Below, piece by piece: positions 18,454-28,141 of a stretch of DNA of 64,000 nt (position 1 is its first letter; the number at the start of each line of letters is the position of its first letter). The notes beneath the pieces were generated by a model. The model was not told the DNA's origin. It saw only the letters and a list, made by a program, of their open reading frames with translations, and ran no database searches. Source of the DNA: Faecalibacterium prausnitzii (GTDB lineage: Bacteria; Bacillota; Clostridia; Oscillospirales; Ruminococcaceae); assembly GCF_003287405.1 (NCBI RefSeq), contig NZ_PRLD01000005.1, positions 124,001 through 188,000 on the forward strand. Reading direction: 5' to 3'. Made by a program: the position numbers and the translations under genes.

Positions 18454-19323
18454 TTACAGCTTCTTGCCGGTCAGCAGCTCATAGGCTTCCAGATACTTGG
18501 CAATGGTCTTGTCAATGACATCCTGCGGCAGGTCGTAGTTGCTGTCGGGGTTGGCCTTCAGCCAGTCGCGGACAAACTGCTTGTCGAAGGAGGGCTGGCT
18601 GTGACCCGGCTCGTAGCCCTCCAGCGGCCAGAAGCGGGAGGAGTCCGGGGTCAGCATCTCGTCGCCCAGCACCACGTTGCCGTCCTCGTCCAGACCAAAC
18701 TCGAACTTGGTGTCGGCAATGATGATGCCGCGGGAAAGTGCGTACTCGGCGCACTTTTTGTACAGAGCGATGGTGTAGTCGCGCAGCTTGGTAGCGTACT
18801 CCAGACCGTGGCCGGGGAACTGCTTTTCCAGCACGTCGATGCTCTGCTCGTAGGAGATGTTCTCGTCGTGGTCACCGATCTCTGCCTTGGTGGAGGGGGT
18901 GTAGATGGGCTCGGGCAGCTTATCGGACTCCTTGAGACCCTCGGGCAGCTGGATGCCGCACACCTTGCCGGTCTTTTGGTAGCTGGCCCAGCCGCTGCCG
19001 GTGATGTAGCCGCGCACGATGCACTCGATGGGCAGCATGGTCAGCTTGCGGCACATCATGCTGTTGCCGGTGAACTGGGGCTGACGGAAGAACTCCGGCA
19101 TATCCTGCACATCCACGCTCAGCATATGGTTGGGCAGCAGATCGCGGGTATAATCGAACCAGAACTTGCTCATCTGGGTGAGCACGGTACCCTTTTTGGT
19201 GACCTTGTTTTTCAGGATGACGTCAAACGCAGAAATGCGGTCGGTGGCAACCATGATCAGGCTGTCGCCATTGTCGTAGATCTCGCGGACCTTGCCTTCT
19301 TTGATGGGTTTGAACTCAGTCAT
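18454..19323 (-). CDS. purC: Phosphoribosylaminoimidazole-succinocarboxamide synthase
   Basis: ATP-dependent ligase of purine synthesis joining CAIR and aspartate. GKVREIYD near the start, the ATDRISAFDV motif and LIVRGYITGSGW-type segment (IECIVRGYITGSGWASY) and IIADTKFEFGLDEDG identify PurC. The start at 19323 has a GGAG site nine bases upstream; an ATG at 19338 is possible but lacks one. At 289 residues it belongs to the longer PurC type. It stands alone, with no other pur gene beside it. Confidence 0.94.
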   Translation of the reverse strand: MTEFKPIKEGKVREIYDNGDSLIMVATDRISAFDVILKNKVTKKGTVLTQMSKFWFDYTRDLLPNHMLSVDVQDMPEFFRQPQFTGNSMMCRKLTMLPIECIVRGYITGSGWASYQKTGKVCGIQLPEGLKESDKLPEPIYTPSTKAEIGDHDENISYEQSIDVLEKQFPGHGLEYATKLRDYTIALYKKCAEYALSRGIIIADTKFEFGLDEDGNVVLGDEMLTPDSSRFWPLEGYEPGHSQPSFDKQFVRDWLKANPDSNYDLPQDVIDKTIAKYLEAYELLTGKKL

Positions 19324-21089
<1,766 letters not shown>

Positions 21090-21093
21090 GCCA

Positions 21094-21137
21094 ACGCCCC
21101 GGCACTGTTTGCGGAACAGCAGCGCCGGGGCATCCAT
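21094..21137 (+). terminator. GC-rich hairpin after the GH1 gene
   Basis: CGCCCCGGC and GCGCCGGGGC, with CTGTT/AACAG continuing the stem, form a strong hairpin. No T tract follows, so termination is doubtful and the next gene may be co-transcribed. Confidence 0.4.
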
Positions 21138-21169
21138 GTGTGAGGACGAACCGATAACGGAGAAAATTT

Positions 21170-22156
21170 ATGACACCACAAATCATTGCACACCGCGGTG
21201 CTTCCTACCTTGCACCGGAAAATACCCTGATCGCCTTTAAAAAAGCCATGGAGCTGGGCGCGGACGGTGTGGAGATGGACGTACAGCAGACCAGCGATGC
21301 CGGGCTTGTGATCCACCATGACTATATGATCGATCTGCACACGGATATTTCCGGTAAGATCTACGATATGACCATGGGCGATCTAAAGACGCTGGATTTT
21401 GGCAGCTGGAAGGACGTATTGTTCAAGGACGAGAAGATCGCTACCCTGCAGGAGGCCATGGAGCTGTGCAGGCAGATGCCGGGGTGCACCGTGCATCTGG
21501 AGCTGAAATCCACTATGGACAACGACCCGGACTTTGTGCCCCGGGTGCTGGAGGTACTGCAGCAGACCGAGATGGTGGAGCAGGTGATCCTTGTCTCCTT
21601 CAACCACGCGCTGCTGCGGCAGGCAAAGCAGCTGCTGCCGGAACTGCGGGTAGGCGCGCTGGTATACGGCGAGCTGGAAAGCCTGCTGCTGCCGCCGCCC
21701 ATCATCTGGAAGGATCTGGGGCTGACCAACGGCATGGACGAAATGGAAGCCATGGATACCGCCCTGTCGGAGAGCGCAGCAGATGAGGAAAACTGCAGCT
21801 GGATGACCCGTTGGATGAGCGACAAGGTAAGTATGCTGCGGGCAAGCTTTCCCGGCGAGAGCCTGAACGAGATCTACAAGAACTTGATGGCGCAGCGGGA
21901 TCTGCCCACCTATATCCGCAGTCTGGACTTTGTGCCGGAGTGGGTCAGCTGCGAGTACCACACTGCCTACAAAAATGCCGGTTTCATTGACGAACTGCAC
22001 GAGATGGGCATCAAGGTGTCTCTGTGGACGGTGGATATGGAAGATACCGTCCGCAGTCTGCTGCGTACCAGCGCCGATGCCTACATCACCAACCGTCCCG
22101 ACCGTGTGCGGGAATGGATGGAAAAGGAGCAGGCAGCAACGGCTGCCGGCAAATAA
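21170..22156 (+). CDS. Glycerophosphodiester phosphodiesterase
   Basis: GDPD-family TIM-barrel enzyme releasing glycerol-3-phosphate from phospholipid head groups. The motifs IAHRGASYLAPENTLIAF, GADGVEMDVQQTSD and IHHD give the catalytic histidines and metal ligands. The C-terminal region LWTVD and AYITNRPD is typical. The length of 328 residues is slightly longer than average, with an insertion between residues 170 and 220. No signal peptide, so it is cytoplasmic. Confidence 0.9.
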   Translation: MTPQIIAHRGASYLAPENTLIAFKKAMELGADGVEMDVQQTSDAGLVIHHDYMIDLHTDISGKIYDMTMGDLKTLDFGSWKDVLFKDEKIATLQEAMELCRQMPGCTVHLELKSTMDNDPDFVPRVLEVLQQTEMVEQVILVSFNHALLRQAKQLLPELRVGALVYGELESLLLPPPIIWKDLGLTNGMDEMEAMDTALSESAADEENCSWMTRWMSDKVSMLRASFPGESLNEIYKNLMAQRDLPTYIRSLDFVPEWVSCEYHTAYKNAGFIDELHEMGIKVSLWTVDMEDTVRSLLRTSADAYITNRPDRVREWMEKEQAATAAGK

Positions 22157-22164
22157 TGTCAAGC

Positions 22165-22204
22165 AAAAAACACCGTCGTGCCTGCGGGCACGACGGTGTT
22201 TTTT
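22165..22204. terminator. Bidirectional terminator
   Basis: CACCGTCGTGCC and GGCACGACGGTG form a perfect stem between AAAAAA and TTTTTT. It separates the phosphodiesterase from the convergent LysR gene. Confidence 0.92.
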
Positions 22205-22217
22205 GTGTAATGCGCCG

Positions 22218-23096
22218 TTATTGCTGCTGCACCAGCTCGATGAACACGTTCATCTGCGGGGTCACCCATTTATCCCGGTGGTAGAACAGCTGCCGGTGCA
22301 TCATGACGGTGCAGTCCGGCACGTTCAGCCGCGCCAGACGCCCCTCGGCCAGTGCGCTGCGCACGATATACTCCGGCAAAAAGGAAAGCCCCATGCCCTG
22401 CTCCACCATCTGGCACAGCAGCGCGGCGCTGCCCAGCTCCAGATAGGGGTGGATGGCAAGACCGTGCGCCGCCATGCACTGGTCCAGCGCGTCCCGGTAG
22501 CTCATGCCCCGCTCGGTAAGCAGGAATTCCTGCCGGGGCAGAAGGTCCAGCGGGATGGTGTTTTCCTGCGCCAGCGGATGCTGCGGCGGTGCAATGAAGC
22601 ACACCGGCTCCGGTACGTCTGCCGCCAGCACCAGCGCAGGCTGCAAAAGGGGCTGGTCCAGCGTGTAGACAAGGTCTACCTGATTGGTGCTCAGCAATTG
22701 CAGCATCTCGTCCGTGGAAGCGGTATGCAGCACCAGTTCCACCTGCGGGCAGCGGGCGTGGTAGCGCTGCAATAGTCCCGGCAAAAAGGTGCTGCATACG
22801 GAATCCGCCAGCGCAATGCGCAGGCTGCCCCGCACCTGCTGGGCGGGCTGCAAGGCGGCCTGCGCCTGCTGGGCAGTTTCCAGCAGGGTGCGGGCGTAGC
22901 GTAAAAAGGTCTGGCCGGCATCGGTCAGACGTACCGTTTTGCCCACGCGGTCAAACAGCGGGGTGCCCAGTTCGGCTTCCAGCTGTGCAATTTGGGAGGA
23001 CACCGCCGACTGCGAGTAGCCAAGCTGCCGCGCGGTGCGGGAAAAGCTGTGCAGCTCGGCGATGTGCAGAAAGGTGTTGACAGTCCGCAGTTCCAT
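22218..23096 (-). CDS. LysR-family transcriptional regulator
   Basis: A 292-residue regulator. The N-terminal winged helix-turn-helix (about 1-60) reads TVNTFLHIAELHSFSRTARQ then LGYSQSAVSSQIAQLE, followed by a periplasmic-binding-like effector domain. It is upstream of no divergent target; trmO lies just behind it on the same strand, 12 bases away, so the two are probably co-transcribed. The effector is unknown. Confidence 0.9.
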   Translation of the reverse strand: MELRTVNTFLHIAELHSFSRTARQLGYSQSAVSSQIAQLEAELGTPLFDRVGKTVRLTDAGQTFLRYARTLLETAQQAQAALQPAQQVRGSLRIALADSVCSTFLPGLLQRYHARCPQVELVLHTASTDEMLQLLSTNQVDLVYTLDQPLLQPALVLAADVPEPVCFIAPPQHPLAQENTIPLDLLPRQEFLLTERGMSYRDALDQCMAAHGLAIHPYLELGSAALLCQMVEQGMGLSFLPEYIVRSALAEGRLARLNVPDCTVMMHRQLFYHRDKWVTPQMNVFIELVQQQ

Positions 23097-23108
23097 GAAC
23101 AGCTCCTT

Positions 23109-23807
23109 TTATAACAGGGTGATGTCCCGCACGGTGAGCTGAGCACCGTCCACGGTAAAATGCACCTCCAGCCCGGCAAACTCCATGCCGTACACCCGCT
23201 GCGGGTCGTGCTGGTAGGAGGGGCGGGGGTCACTGGCAAGCACGCCCTGCAAAGCGGCGCGGTCGGCTTCCGGTACGGTCTGCCACAGCGCTTCAGGGCA
23301 GGACACTTCCAGATGGTGGGTGCGGGTCTGCCCGGTAAAGCCCTCGGCGGCGTCCGGGTGGCAGTCGGCGTAGGGAATGTAGGGCTTGATATCGTAGATG
23401 GGGGTGCCGTCCATCAGGTCGGCACCGCGCACGATGAGCACCGGCCCCACATCCGGGCGCTGCTCAATGGCTTCCAGCTTTACGCTGGAAAGTCCCAACG
23501 GGTTCGGCCGGAAGGGCGACCGGGTGGCGAATACGCCCACCCGGGTGTTGCCGCCAAGGCGCGGCGGGCGCACGGTAGGGGACCAGCTTTCCCGTACTGC
23601 GCCGGAAAACTGCCATACCAGCCAGATGTGGCTGAAATCCTCTAACCCGCGCAGGGCATCGGGGTTGCGGTATTCCGGGGTAAAGATGATCTCGCCCCGC
23701 AGCTCTTCTACCAGCCCGCTCTGGCGCGGGATGCCGAACTTGGTGGGAAAGGCGGTATGGATATGGGCAATGACCTTCAGGGTCATGGCTTCAGGTGCCT
23801 GTTGCAT
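23109..23807 (-). CDS. trmO: tRNA (N6-threonylcarbamoyladenosine(37)-N6)-methyltransferase TrmO
   Basis: SAM-dependent methyltransferase of the TsaA/TrmO (YaeB) family, modifying t6A37 in tRNA. Signatures are FPTKFGIPRQSGLVEELRGEI, DFSHIWLVWQF, PPRLGGNTRVGVFATRSPFRPNPLGLS in segments and YDIKPYIPYAD. The start ATG 23807 has AAGGAG upstream; the TTG at 23825 contains that site and is rejected. The protein has 232 residues. It lies between a small CxxC protein gene and LysR. Confidence 0.9.
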   Translation of the reverse strand: MQQAPEAMTLKVIAHIHTAFPTKFGIPRQSGLVEELRGEIIFTPEYRNPDALRGLEDFSHIWLVWQFSGAVRESWSPTVRPPRLGGNTRVGVFATRSPFRPNPLGLSSVKLEAIEQRPDVGPVLIVRGADLMDGTPIYDIKPYIPYADCHPDAAEGFTGQTRTHHLEVSCPEALWQTVPEADRAALQGVLASDPRPSYQHDPQRVYGMEFAGLEVHFTVDGAQLTVRDITLL

Positions 23808-23821
23808 GATGAACTCCTTGC

Positions 23822-24040
23822 TCAATAGATCTTTTCAATGGGACAGTCGGCGGGGATGCCGTACCGGCTGCGGAAAGCCTGCAATTCCTGCGGGCTGCGG
23901 ATCAGCTGCACCTCAGTAAAATGGCCGGTGTGCAGATCCTGAAACCCGGCCACCTGCTCCCCGGTGCAGATGCTGCATCGCAGTACCGGCTTCTGGGCGG
24001 TGGGGTCGTAGGATGAGGACATTTTCTTTTTGCCGAACAC
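23822..24040 (-). CDS. Small CxxC protein of unknown function
   Basis: A 72-residue protein starting at GTG with a well placed AAAGGAG site. It contains LRCSICTGEQVAGF, a possible metal-binding or redox pair, and ends PADCPIEKIY. No signal peptide or membrane segment. The gene sits between a LexA-like repressor gene and trmO on the same strand. I do not recognise the family. Confidence 0.65.
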   Translation of the reverse strand: MFGKKKMSSSYDPTAQKPVLRCSICTGEQVAGFQDLHTGHFTEVQLIRSPQELQAFRSRYGIPADCPIEKIY

Positions 24041-24064
24041 AGGCTGCTCCTTTCTCTCCTTATC

Positions 24065-24685
24065 TTATAAGCCGCGGCAAAGTCCCACGGCTTTGCCTTC
24101 GATGTGCAGCTCCGAAAGCTGCTCTCCGGCGTAGAACATGGGCGGGCATACGGCGGCGTTATCCGCCAGCAGCATCACGGCATCGCCCTGCCGGTGGAAG
24201 TGCTTGAGAGTGGCTTCCTCGCCCACCCGCACGGCGGCGATCTCGCCCTGCTCCACCTCGGGCTGGCAGCGGATGCAGACGATGTCCCCGTTGCATATTG
24301 TGGGTGCCATGCTGTCTCCGTGGCAGGTCAGAGCAAAATCCGCGTGCCATGCGGCAGGCACCCCGATATAGCATTCAATGTTCTGCTCGGCGGTGATGGG
24401 CGTGCCGCAGGCGATGGAGCCGATCAGCGGCACCTGCACCATAGCGGGCAGCGGCTCAAAGCCCGGGGGACAGGCGCAGGGTGCGCCCAGCCCCAGCAGG
24501 GCGGCGGGGGTGGTCTCCAGCGCCTGCGCCAGTTCCTCTACCTTGGACTGGGGCAGGTCGTTGATGCCTTTTTCCAGCTTGGTGATAGAGGAACGGGAGC
24601 GGTAGCCCATGCGCCGGGCAAGCTCCTCCTGCGAAAGACCCAGCTGCTCCCGGCGCAGACGGACACGGGTAGATAGATCGGACAT
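24065..24685 (-). CDS. LexA/CI-like repressor (XRE helix-turn-helix plus S24 peptidase)
   Basis: A 206-residue repressor. The N-terminal XRE domain (about 8-62) has LGLSQEELARRMGYRSRSSITKLE in overlapping segments. The C-terminal S24 domain has the catalytic serine in CHGDSM and the lysine in ATLKHF. The likely self-cleavage bond is Cys-Gly in SIACGTP, the same pair as in UmuD, rather than the Ala-Gly of LexA. Architecture resembles phage CI and ImmR-type repressors. It faces two small regulators across an interval with paired strong promoters, so it probably represses that interval and is inactivated on DNA damage. Confidence 0.85.
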   Translation of the reverse strand: MSDLSTRVRLRREQLGLSQEELARRMGYRSRSSITKLEKGINDLPQSKVEELAQALETTPAALLGLGAPCACPPGFEPLPAMVQVPLIGSIACGTPITAEQNIECYIGVPAAWHADFALTCHGDSMAPTICNGDIVCIRCQPEVEQGEIAAVRVGEEATLKHFHRQGDAVMLLADNAAVCPPMFYAGEQLSELHIEGKAVGLCRGL

Positions 24686-24739
24686 GGCAGTTCTCCTAAA
24701 AACAATGCGTTGTAATGTGCGATAGAATGTTCTGGGTTG

Positions 24740-24768
24740 AGTATAGCAGAAAATTTCCTGAAAATCAA
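24740..24768 (-). promoter_or_regulatory. Promoter of the LexA-like repressor gene
   Basis: Read on the minus strand: TTGATT (24768-24763), a 17-bp spacer and TATACT (24745-24740). It points toward the repressor gene starting at 24685. Confidence 0.75.
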
Positions 24769-24769
24769 C

Positions 24770-24792
24770 AATTCCCGCGCGTTTTGGGAATT
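24770..24792. promoter_or_regulatory. Candidate repressor operator
   Basis: AATTCCC-N9-GGGAATT, a perfect 7-bp inverted repeat lying exactly between the two divergent promoters. Position suggests binding by the adjacent LexA/CI-like repressor; this is inference. Confidence 0.5.
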
Positions 24793-24797
24793 TTAGG

Positions 24798-24826
24798 TTG
24801 ACAACAAATCAACAACGGAGTATAAT
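24798..24826 (+). promoter_or_regulatory. Consensus promoter of the two small regulators
   Basis: TTGACA (24798-24803), 17-bp spacer, TATAAT (24821-24826): a perfect sigma-A consensus. It drives the gene starting at 24878. Repeated CAACAA words lie inside it. Confidence 0.88.
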
Positions 24827-24855
24827 ACAACCAATGATTGTTGCAAATGCGGTGA

Positions 24856-25431
<576 letters not shown>

Positions 25432-25499
25432 GCAAACAACCGTGAAAAGTACCCCGGAAATGTCCGCAGACGTTTTTGGCGTACAAACATAAACAACTA

Positions 25500-25537
25500 G
25501 GGCTGCTGCACCGTGTTTCGTGCAGCAGCCCTGTTTT
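25500..25537. terminator. Terminator after the small regulators
   Basis: GGGCTGCTGCAC and GTGCAGCAGCCC form a perfect 12-bp stem followed by TGTTTTGG. On the other strand it can also end the cysteine-rich protein gene. Confidence 0.85.
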
Positions 25538-25539
25538 GG

Positions 25540-25704
25540 TTATTTCTTTTTAGCGTCCGGATCCTCGCAATGGCTGTGGCAGGAGGCGCAGTTGCCGCTG
25601 CAGCCCTCGCCCTTCCAGCCGCCCTGTCTGGAGATCCAGACCACAGCCAGCGCAAACAGCACAGCCAATATTACCAGCGTGATGATCCCGCGAAGTGTCA
25701 GCAT
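25540..25704 (-). CDS. Small cysteine-rich membrane protein (FeoB-associated type)
   Basis: A 54-residue protein: one membrane helix (about 5-24, GIITLVILAVLFALAVVWIS) then a cysteine cluster CSGNCASCHSHCE and a lysine tail. This shape matches the FeoB-associated Cys-rich membrane proteins, but no feoA or feoB is nearby. The start at 25704 is preferred because GAGGG lies six bases upstream; an ATG at 25710 abuts the site. Confidence 0.65.
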   Translation of the reverse strand: MLTLRGIITLVILAVLFALAVVWISRQGGWKGEGCSGNCASCHSHCEDPDAKKK

Positions 25705-25913
25705 ATTCATCCCTCGATTTCTCTTATGCAGCTTTCTGCCCCCAAGTATACACGATTTGCAGGCAAAGAGCAACAGCCTGCCGCACATTTTTTTGTGCAG
25801 GGCGCAGCAGCTGCTGCTGCCCGGCGGTAATGTTGCACGCCCGGTAGTCAGCGTGCTTTATTTGCAGCCAGAGAAAGTGTTTCGAAAAAAGTAAAATAAT
25901 TTTAAATTAGGGC

Positions 25914-25942
25914 TTGCATTTCGGCAAATGCCGTGCTATAAT
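25914..25942 (+). promoter_or_regulatory. Promoter of tRNA-Val
   Basis: TTGCAT (25914-25919), 17-bp spacer, TATAAT (25937-25942), 41 bases before the tRNA. Confidence 0.8.
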
Positions 25943-25982
25943 AATCACGTTCCAGTTCGGAACGCACAACACAAGCGAATAT

Positions 25983-26059
25983 GGAGGATTAGCTCAGCTG
26001 GTTAGAGCACCTGCATCACACGCAGGGGGTCTGGGGTTCGAGTCCCTAATTCTCCACCA
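25983..26059 (+). tRNA. tRNA-Val (anticodon CAC)
   Basis: A complete 77-nt cloverleaf. The acceptor GGAGGAT pairs with ATTCTCC (one G-U), the anticodon stem CCTGC/GCAGG holds the loop ATCACAC with CAC at 34-36, and the T arm contains GGTTCGAGTCC. The 3' CCA is encoded. Confidence 0.95.
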
Positions 26060-26070
26060 AACAGTTCGTA

Positions 26071-26103
26071 CTCGAACCCGAGAGGGTTCGGGTGCGTTTT
26101 TTG
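26071..26103 (+). terminator. Terminator of tRNA-Val
   Basis: CGAACCC-gaga-GGGTTCG stem followed by GGTGCGTTTTTTG. Confidence 0.85.
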
Positions 26104-26185
26104 TTTATCGGAGGGTTTGCCTGCGCAACAGAGCGGCAAACAGGCAAAGGCAGGGCATCGCGCACGACACATATTATAAACAAAG

Positions 26186-26230
26186 CAGGGGCTGCTGCAC
26201 AGGGAAGAAACCTTGTGCAGCAGCCCCTTA
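26186..26230 (-). terminator. Terminator of the BASS transporter gene
   Basis: GGGGCTGCTGCACAGGG and CCTTGTGCAGCAGCCCC form a long stem just after the stop of the minus-strand gene. The minus-strand tail after the stem is T-poor (TGCTTTGTTTATAATATG), so efficiency is uncertain. Confidence 0.7.
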
Positions 26231-26248
26231 TATTATATGTAGGAAGGA

Positions 26249-27193
26249 TCAGTCTTTCTTCTCTGCGGTGCGGGCAAAGAAGTTGGCAAGGACAGCGCCG
26301 GAAATGTTATGCCACACCGAGAACACAGCGCCGGGGATGGTTGCCAGCGGATACTGTGCAAAGTGGGCAGCGGCCAGAGAGGTGGCAAGACCGGAGTTCT
26401 GCATACCCACCTCGATGGAGATTGCGCGGCACTTGGTGGAATCCAGCTTCAGCAGCTTGCCCACGCCAAAACCGGTAAGGTAGCCCAGCAGGTTGTGCAG
26501 GATGACCACGGCAAGGATCAGCAGGCCGCTGGTCATGATCTTAGCGGAGTTGGCAGACACAACGGCGCAGATGATCAGCACGATGGCGGTGGTGGAGATC
26601 AGCGGCAGCACGCGGACGGCGTTCTGTGTGAAGGCATGGAAGAAGTGGTTGACCACAAAGCCCAGTGCGATGGGAACCAGCACCACCTTGACGATGGACA
26701 GGAACATATTTACAGGGTTCACATCCACGCGCTGGCCGGCATACAGCAGGGTGAGCAGCGGGGTGAGGAAGGGTGCCAGCACGGTGGAAACGGCAGTCAT
26801 GCCAACGGACAGCGCAACGTCGCCCTTGGACAGATAGGTCATCACGTTAGAGGAGGTGCCGCCGGGGCAGGTGCCCACCAGAATGACGCCGATGGCCAGC
26901 TCGGTGGGCAGGTGGAACAGCTGGGTCAGCGCCCATGCCAGGAAGGGCATCAGGGTGAACTGTGCAATGCAGCCGATGATCACGTCCTTCGGGCGGCTGA
27001 ACACCACCTTGAAGTCCTCCGGCTTCAGGGTAAGACCCATGCCGAACATGACGATGCCCAGCAGGGTGTTGACCCATGCGGTCTTTACCACGCTGAAGGG
27101 ACCGGGGAACAGCAGCGCCAGCGCCGCCACCACAATGACGATGACGGCCATGTACTTGCCCACAAAATCGCTTACTTTTTCCAATGTTTTCAT
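26249..27193 (-). CDS. Bile acid:sodium symporter (BASS) family transporter
   Basis: A 314-residue polytopic transporter with about ten hydrophobic segments. Family features are VMFGMGLTLKPEDF near residue 50, VGTCPGGTSSNVMTYLSKGD and EVGMQNSGLA toward the end. Bacterial members carry organic anions such as keto acids, pantoate or bile salts, usually with sodium. The start at 27193 has AAAAAGGAG seven bases upstream. A T-box leader on the same strand precedes it, so transport is probably tied to the charging of one tRNA, which argues for an amino-acid-related substrate. Confidence 0.88.
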   Translation of the reverse strand: MKTLEKVSDFVGKYMAVIVIVVAALALLFPGPFSVVKTAWVNTLLGIVMFGMGLTLKPEDFKVVFSRPKDVIIGCIAQFTLMPFLAWALTQLFHLPTELAIGVILVGTCPGGTSSNVMTYLSKGDVALSVGMTAVSTVLAPFLTPLLTLLYAGQRVDVNPVNMFLSIVKVVLVPIALGFVVNHFFHAFTQNAVRVLPLISTTAIVLIICAVVSANSAKIMTSGLLILAVVILHNLLGYLTGFGVGKLLKLDSTKCRAISIEVGMQNSGLATSLAAAHFAQYPLATIPGAVFSVWHNISGAVLANFFARTAEKKD

Positions 27194-27274
27194 GATGATA
27201 CTCCTTTTTCCTGAACACTTATTTTTGCGGATGTAAAGGCAATGAAACATCCGGGAAATGGCTTTCCCGCAAAC

Positions 27275-27560
27275 AAAAACGCCTTTGTCCCTTACGGTTC
27301 GTAAGAGACAAAGGCGTATAAACTCCTCTGCGGTACCACTCTTATTGCCGGTGCAAAGCCCGGCCCCTCAGTGCGCATCCAACAATGCGCGGCTCGTGAT
27401 AACGGAAGCCTGCCGTTCCCGCTTACTGGGGCGTATACACCGCCCATTCAGCAGGAAAGCTCGGAGAGGATCTTCCCACGGACGCCCTGCACTGCCTTGC
27501 ACCAGCCGGCAGCTCTCTGCAGCATTCTTTCCGGGTACTCTTTCTCGTCATAGCCGAATA
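27275..27560 (-). promoter_or_regulatory. T-box riboswitch leader of the BASS transporter
   Basis: Read on the minus strand, the T-box core AAGAGTGGTACCGCA is at 27343-27329. Upstream are stem I features: GACGAGAAAGAGTA, the AGAGAG loop in CAGAGAGCTGCCGG and GCAAGGCAG, with a closing stem TTCGGC/GCTGAA. Downstream is the terminator, an ACGCCTTTGTC stem with TTTTTG at 27275-27318. By comparison with other leaders the specifier is GAT (Asp) or, one register over, ATC (Ile); I could not settle which. Confidence 0.92.
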
Positions 27561-27574
27561 TTTCACTGCCACGG

Positions 27575-27603
27575 AGTATACTCCCCCTAAAGGCGGAAGT
27601 CAA
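27575..27603 (-). promoter_or_regulatory. Promoter of the T-box leader
   Basis: Minus strand TTGACT (27603-27598), 17-bp spacer, TATACT (27580-27575), just upstream of stem I. Confidence 0.83.
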
Positions 27604-27823
27604 GGGATGCGGCCTGTCTGCTTTTTCACCTGATTCACATCAAAGGTGAACACAGCTCATGCTGTGCTGCCTTGCCATGGGCTGCACCGCGCTGCGCGGG
27701 TCAAATTTCCAACTTTTTACAAATAAAGGGAAAACTGCCGTTTGCTATATAAAAGTAAACGTTTTCGGCCGCGTTACTAAAAAAATACAACATAGAATAT
27801 AAACAAAATCCCGGTAAAACCGG

Positions 27824-27852
27824 TTGACACCGGGGGGGGGGTATGCTATACT
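27824..27852 (+). promoter_or_regulatory. Promoter with homopolymeric G10 spacer
   Basis: TTGACA (27824-27829) and TATACT (27847-27852) are 17 bp apart. Ten of those 17 bases are an uninterrupted G run (27832-27841). The spacer is at the optimal length with ten G, so slippage by one or two bases would change promoter strength. It drives the riboswitch leader and the surface protein genes. Confidence 0.85.
27832..27841 (+). repeat. G10 homopolymer between -35 and -10
   Basis: A mononucleotide tract of ten G at a position where length variation alters transcription. Comparable tracts act as phase-variation switches in porA of Neisseria and fim genes of Bordetella. Confidence 0.85.
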
Positions 27853-27896
27853 ATTGTCGACAAAAATGATGTATCAATCTTTAAAAATATTGGGCA

Positions 27897-27992
27897 AATT
27901 TTGGGCAAACTTGTCGAAAGGCAAGGACGCAAAGCCATAGGGGCTAAGGTTCGGGGTATTTCCCGGATGATGCCAGCCGGTTGCTCCCGGTT
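27897..27992 (+). promoter_or_regulatory. Cyclic-di-GMP-I (GEMM) riboswitch aptamer
   Basis: The aptamer contains GGGCAAAC, CGAAAGGCAAGGACGCAAAGCC, given here in parts as CGAAAG and GGACGCAAAGCC, then GGGGCTAAGG and GGATGATGCCAGCCGGTTGC. These match the GEMM-I core (GGACGCAAAGCC, CTAAGG, ATG and AGCCGG). GGGCAA (27903) pairs with TTGCTC (27981) to close P1. It lies between the G10 promoter and a three-gene surface protein unit. Whether the ligand turns expression on or off is not clear from the sequence. Confidence 0.93.
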
Positions 27993-28080
27993 TTTTGCAG
28001 AAATGCTCTGCATACTGGGAACGTCCAAAACCACAGGTGTGTTCTTTTTAAGGGCACGCCGGATTTTGCTCGTATCATCA

Positions 28081-28112
28081 AAGCTGCCCGCAAGGTCGGG
28101 CGGCTTTTTTAT
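28081..28112 (+). terminator. Terminator of the riboswitch expression platform
   Basis: AGCTGCCCG-caaggt-CGGGCGGCT with a following T run, ending 30 bases before the ATG. Its position downstream of the aptamer makes it the probable regulated terminator. Confidence 0.82.
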
Positions 28113-28141
28113 TGTTCCAACGGAAAGGGAGCGTGGAGCCC

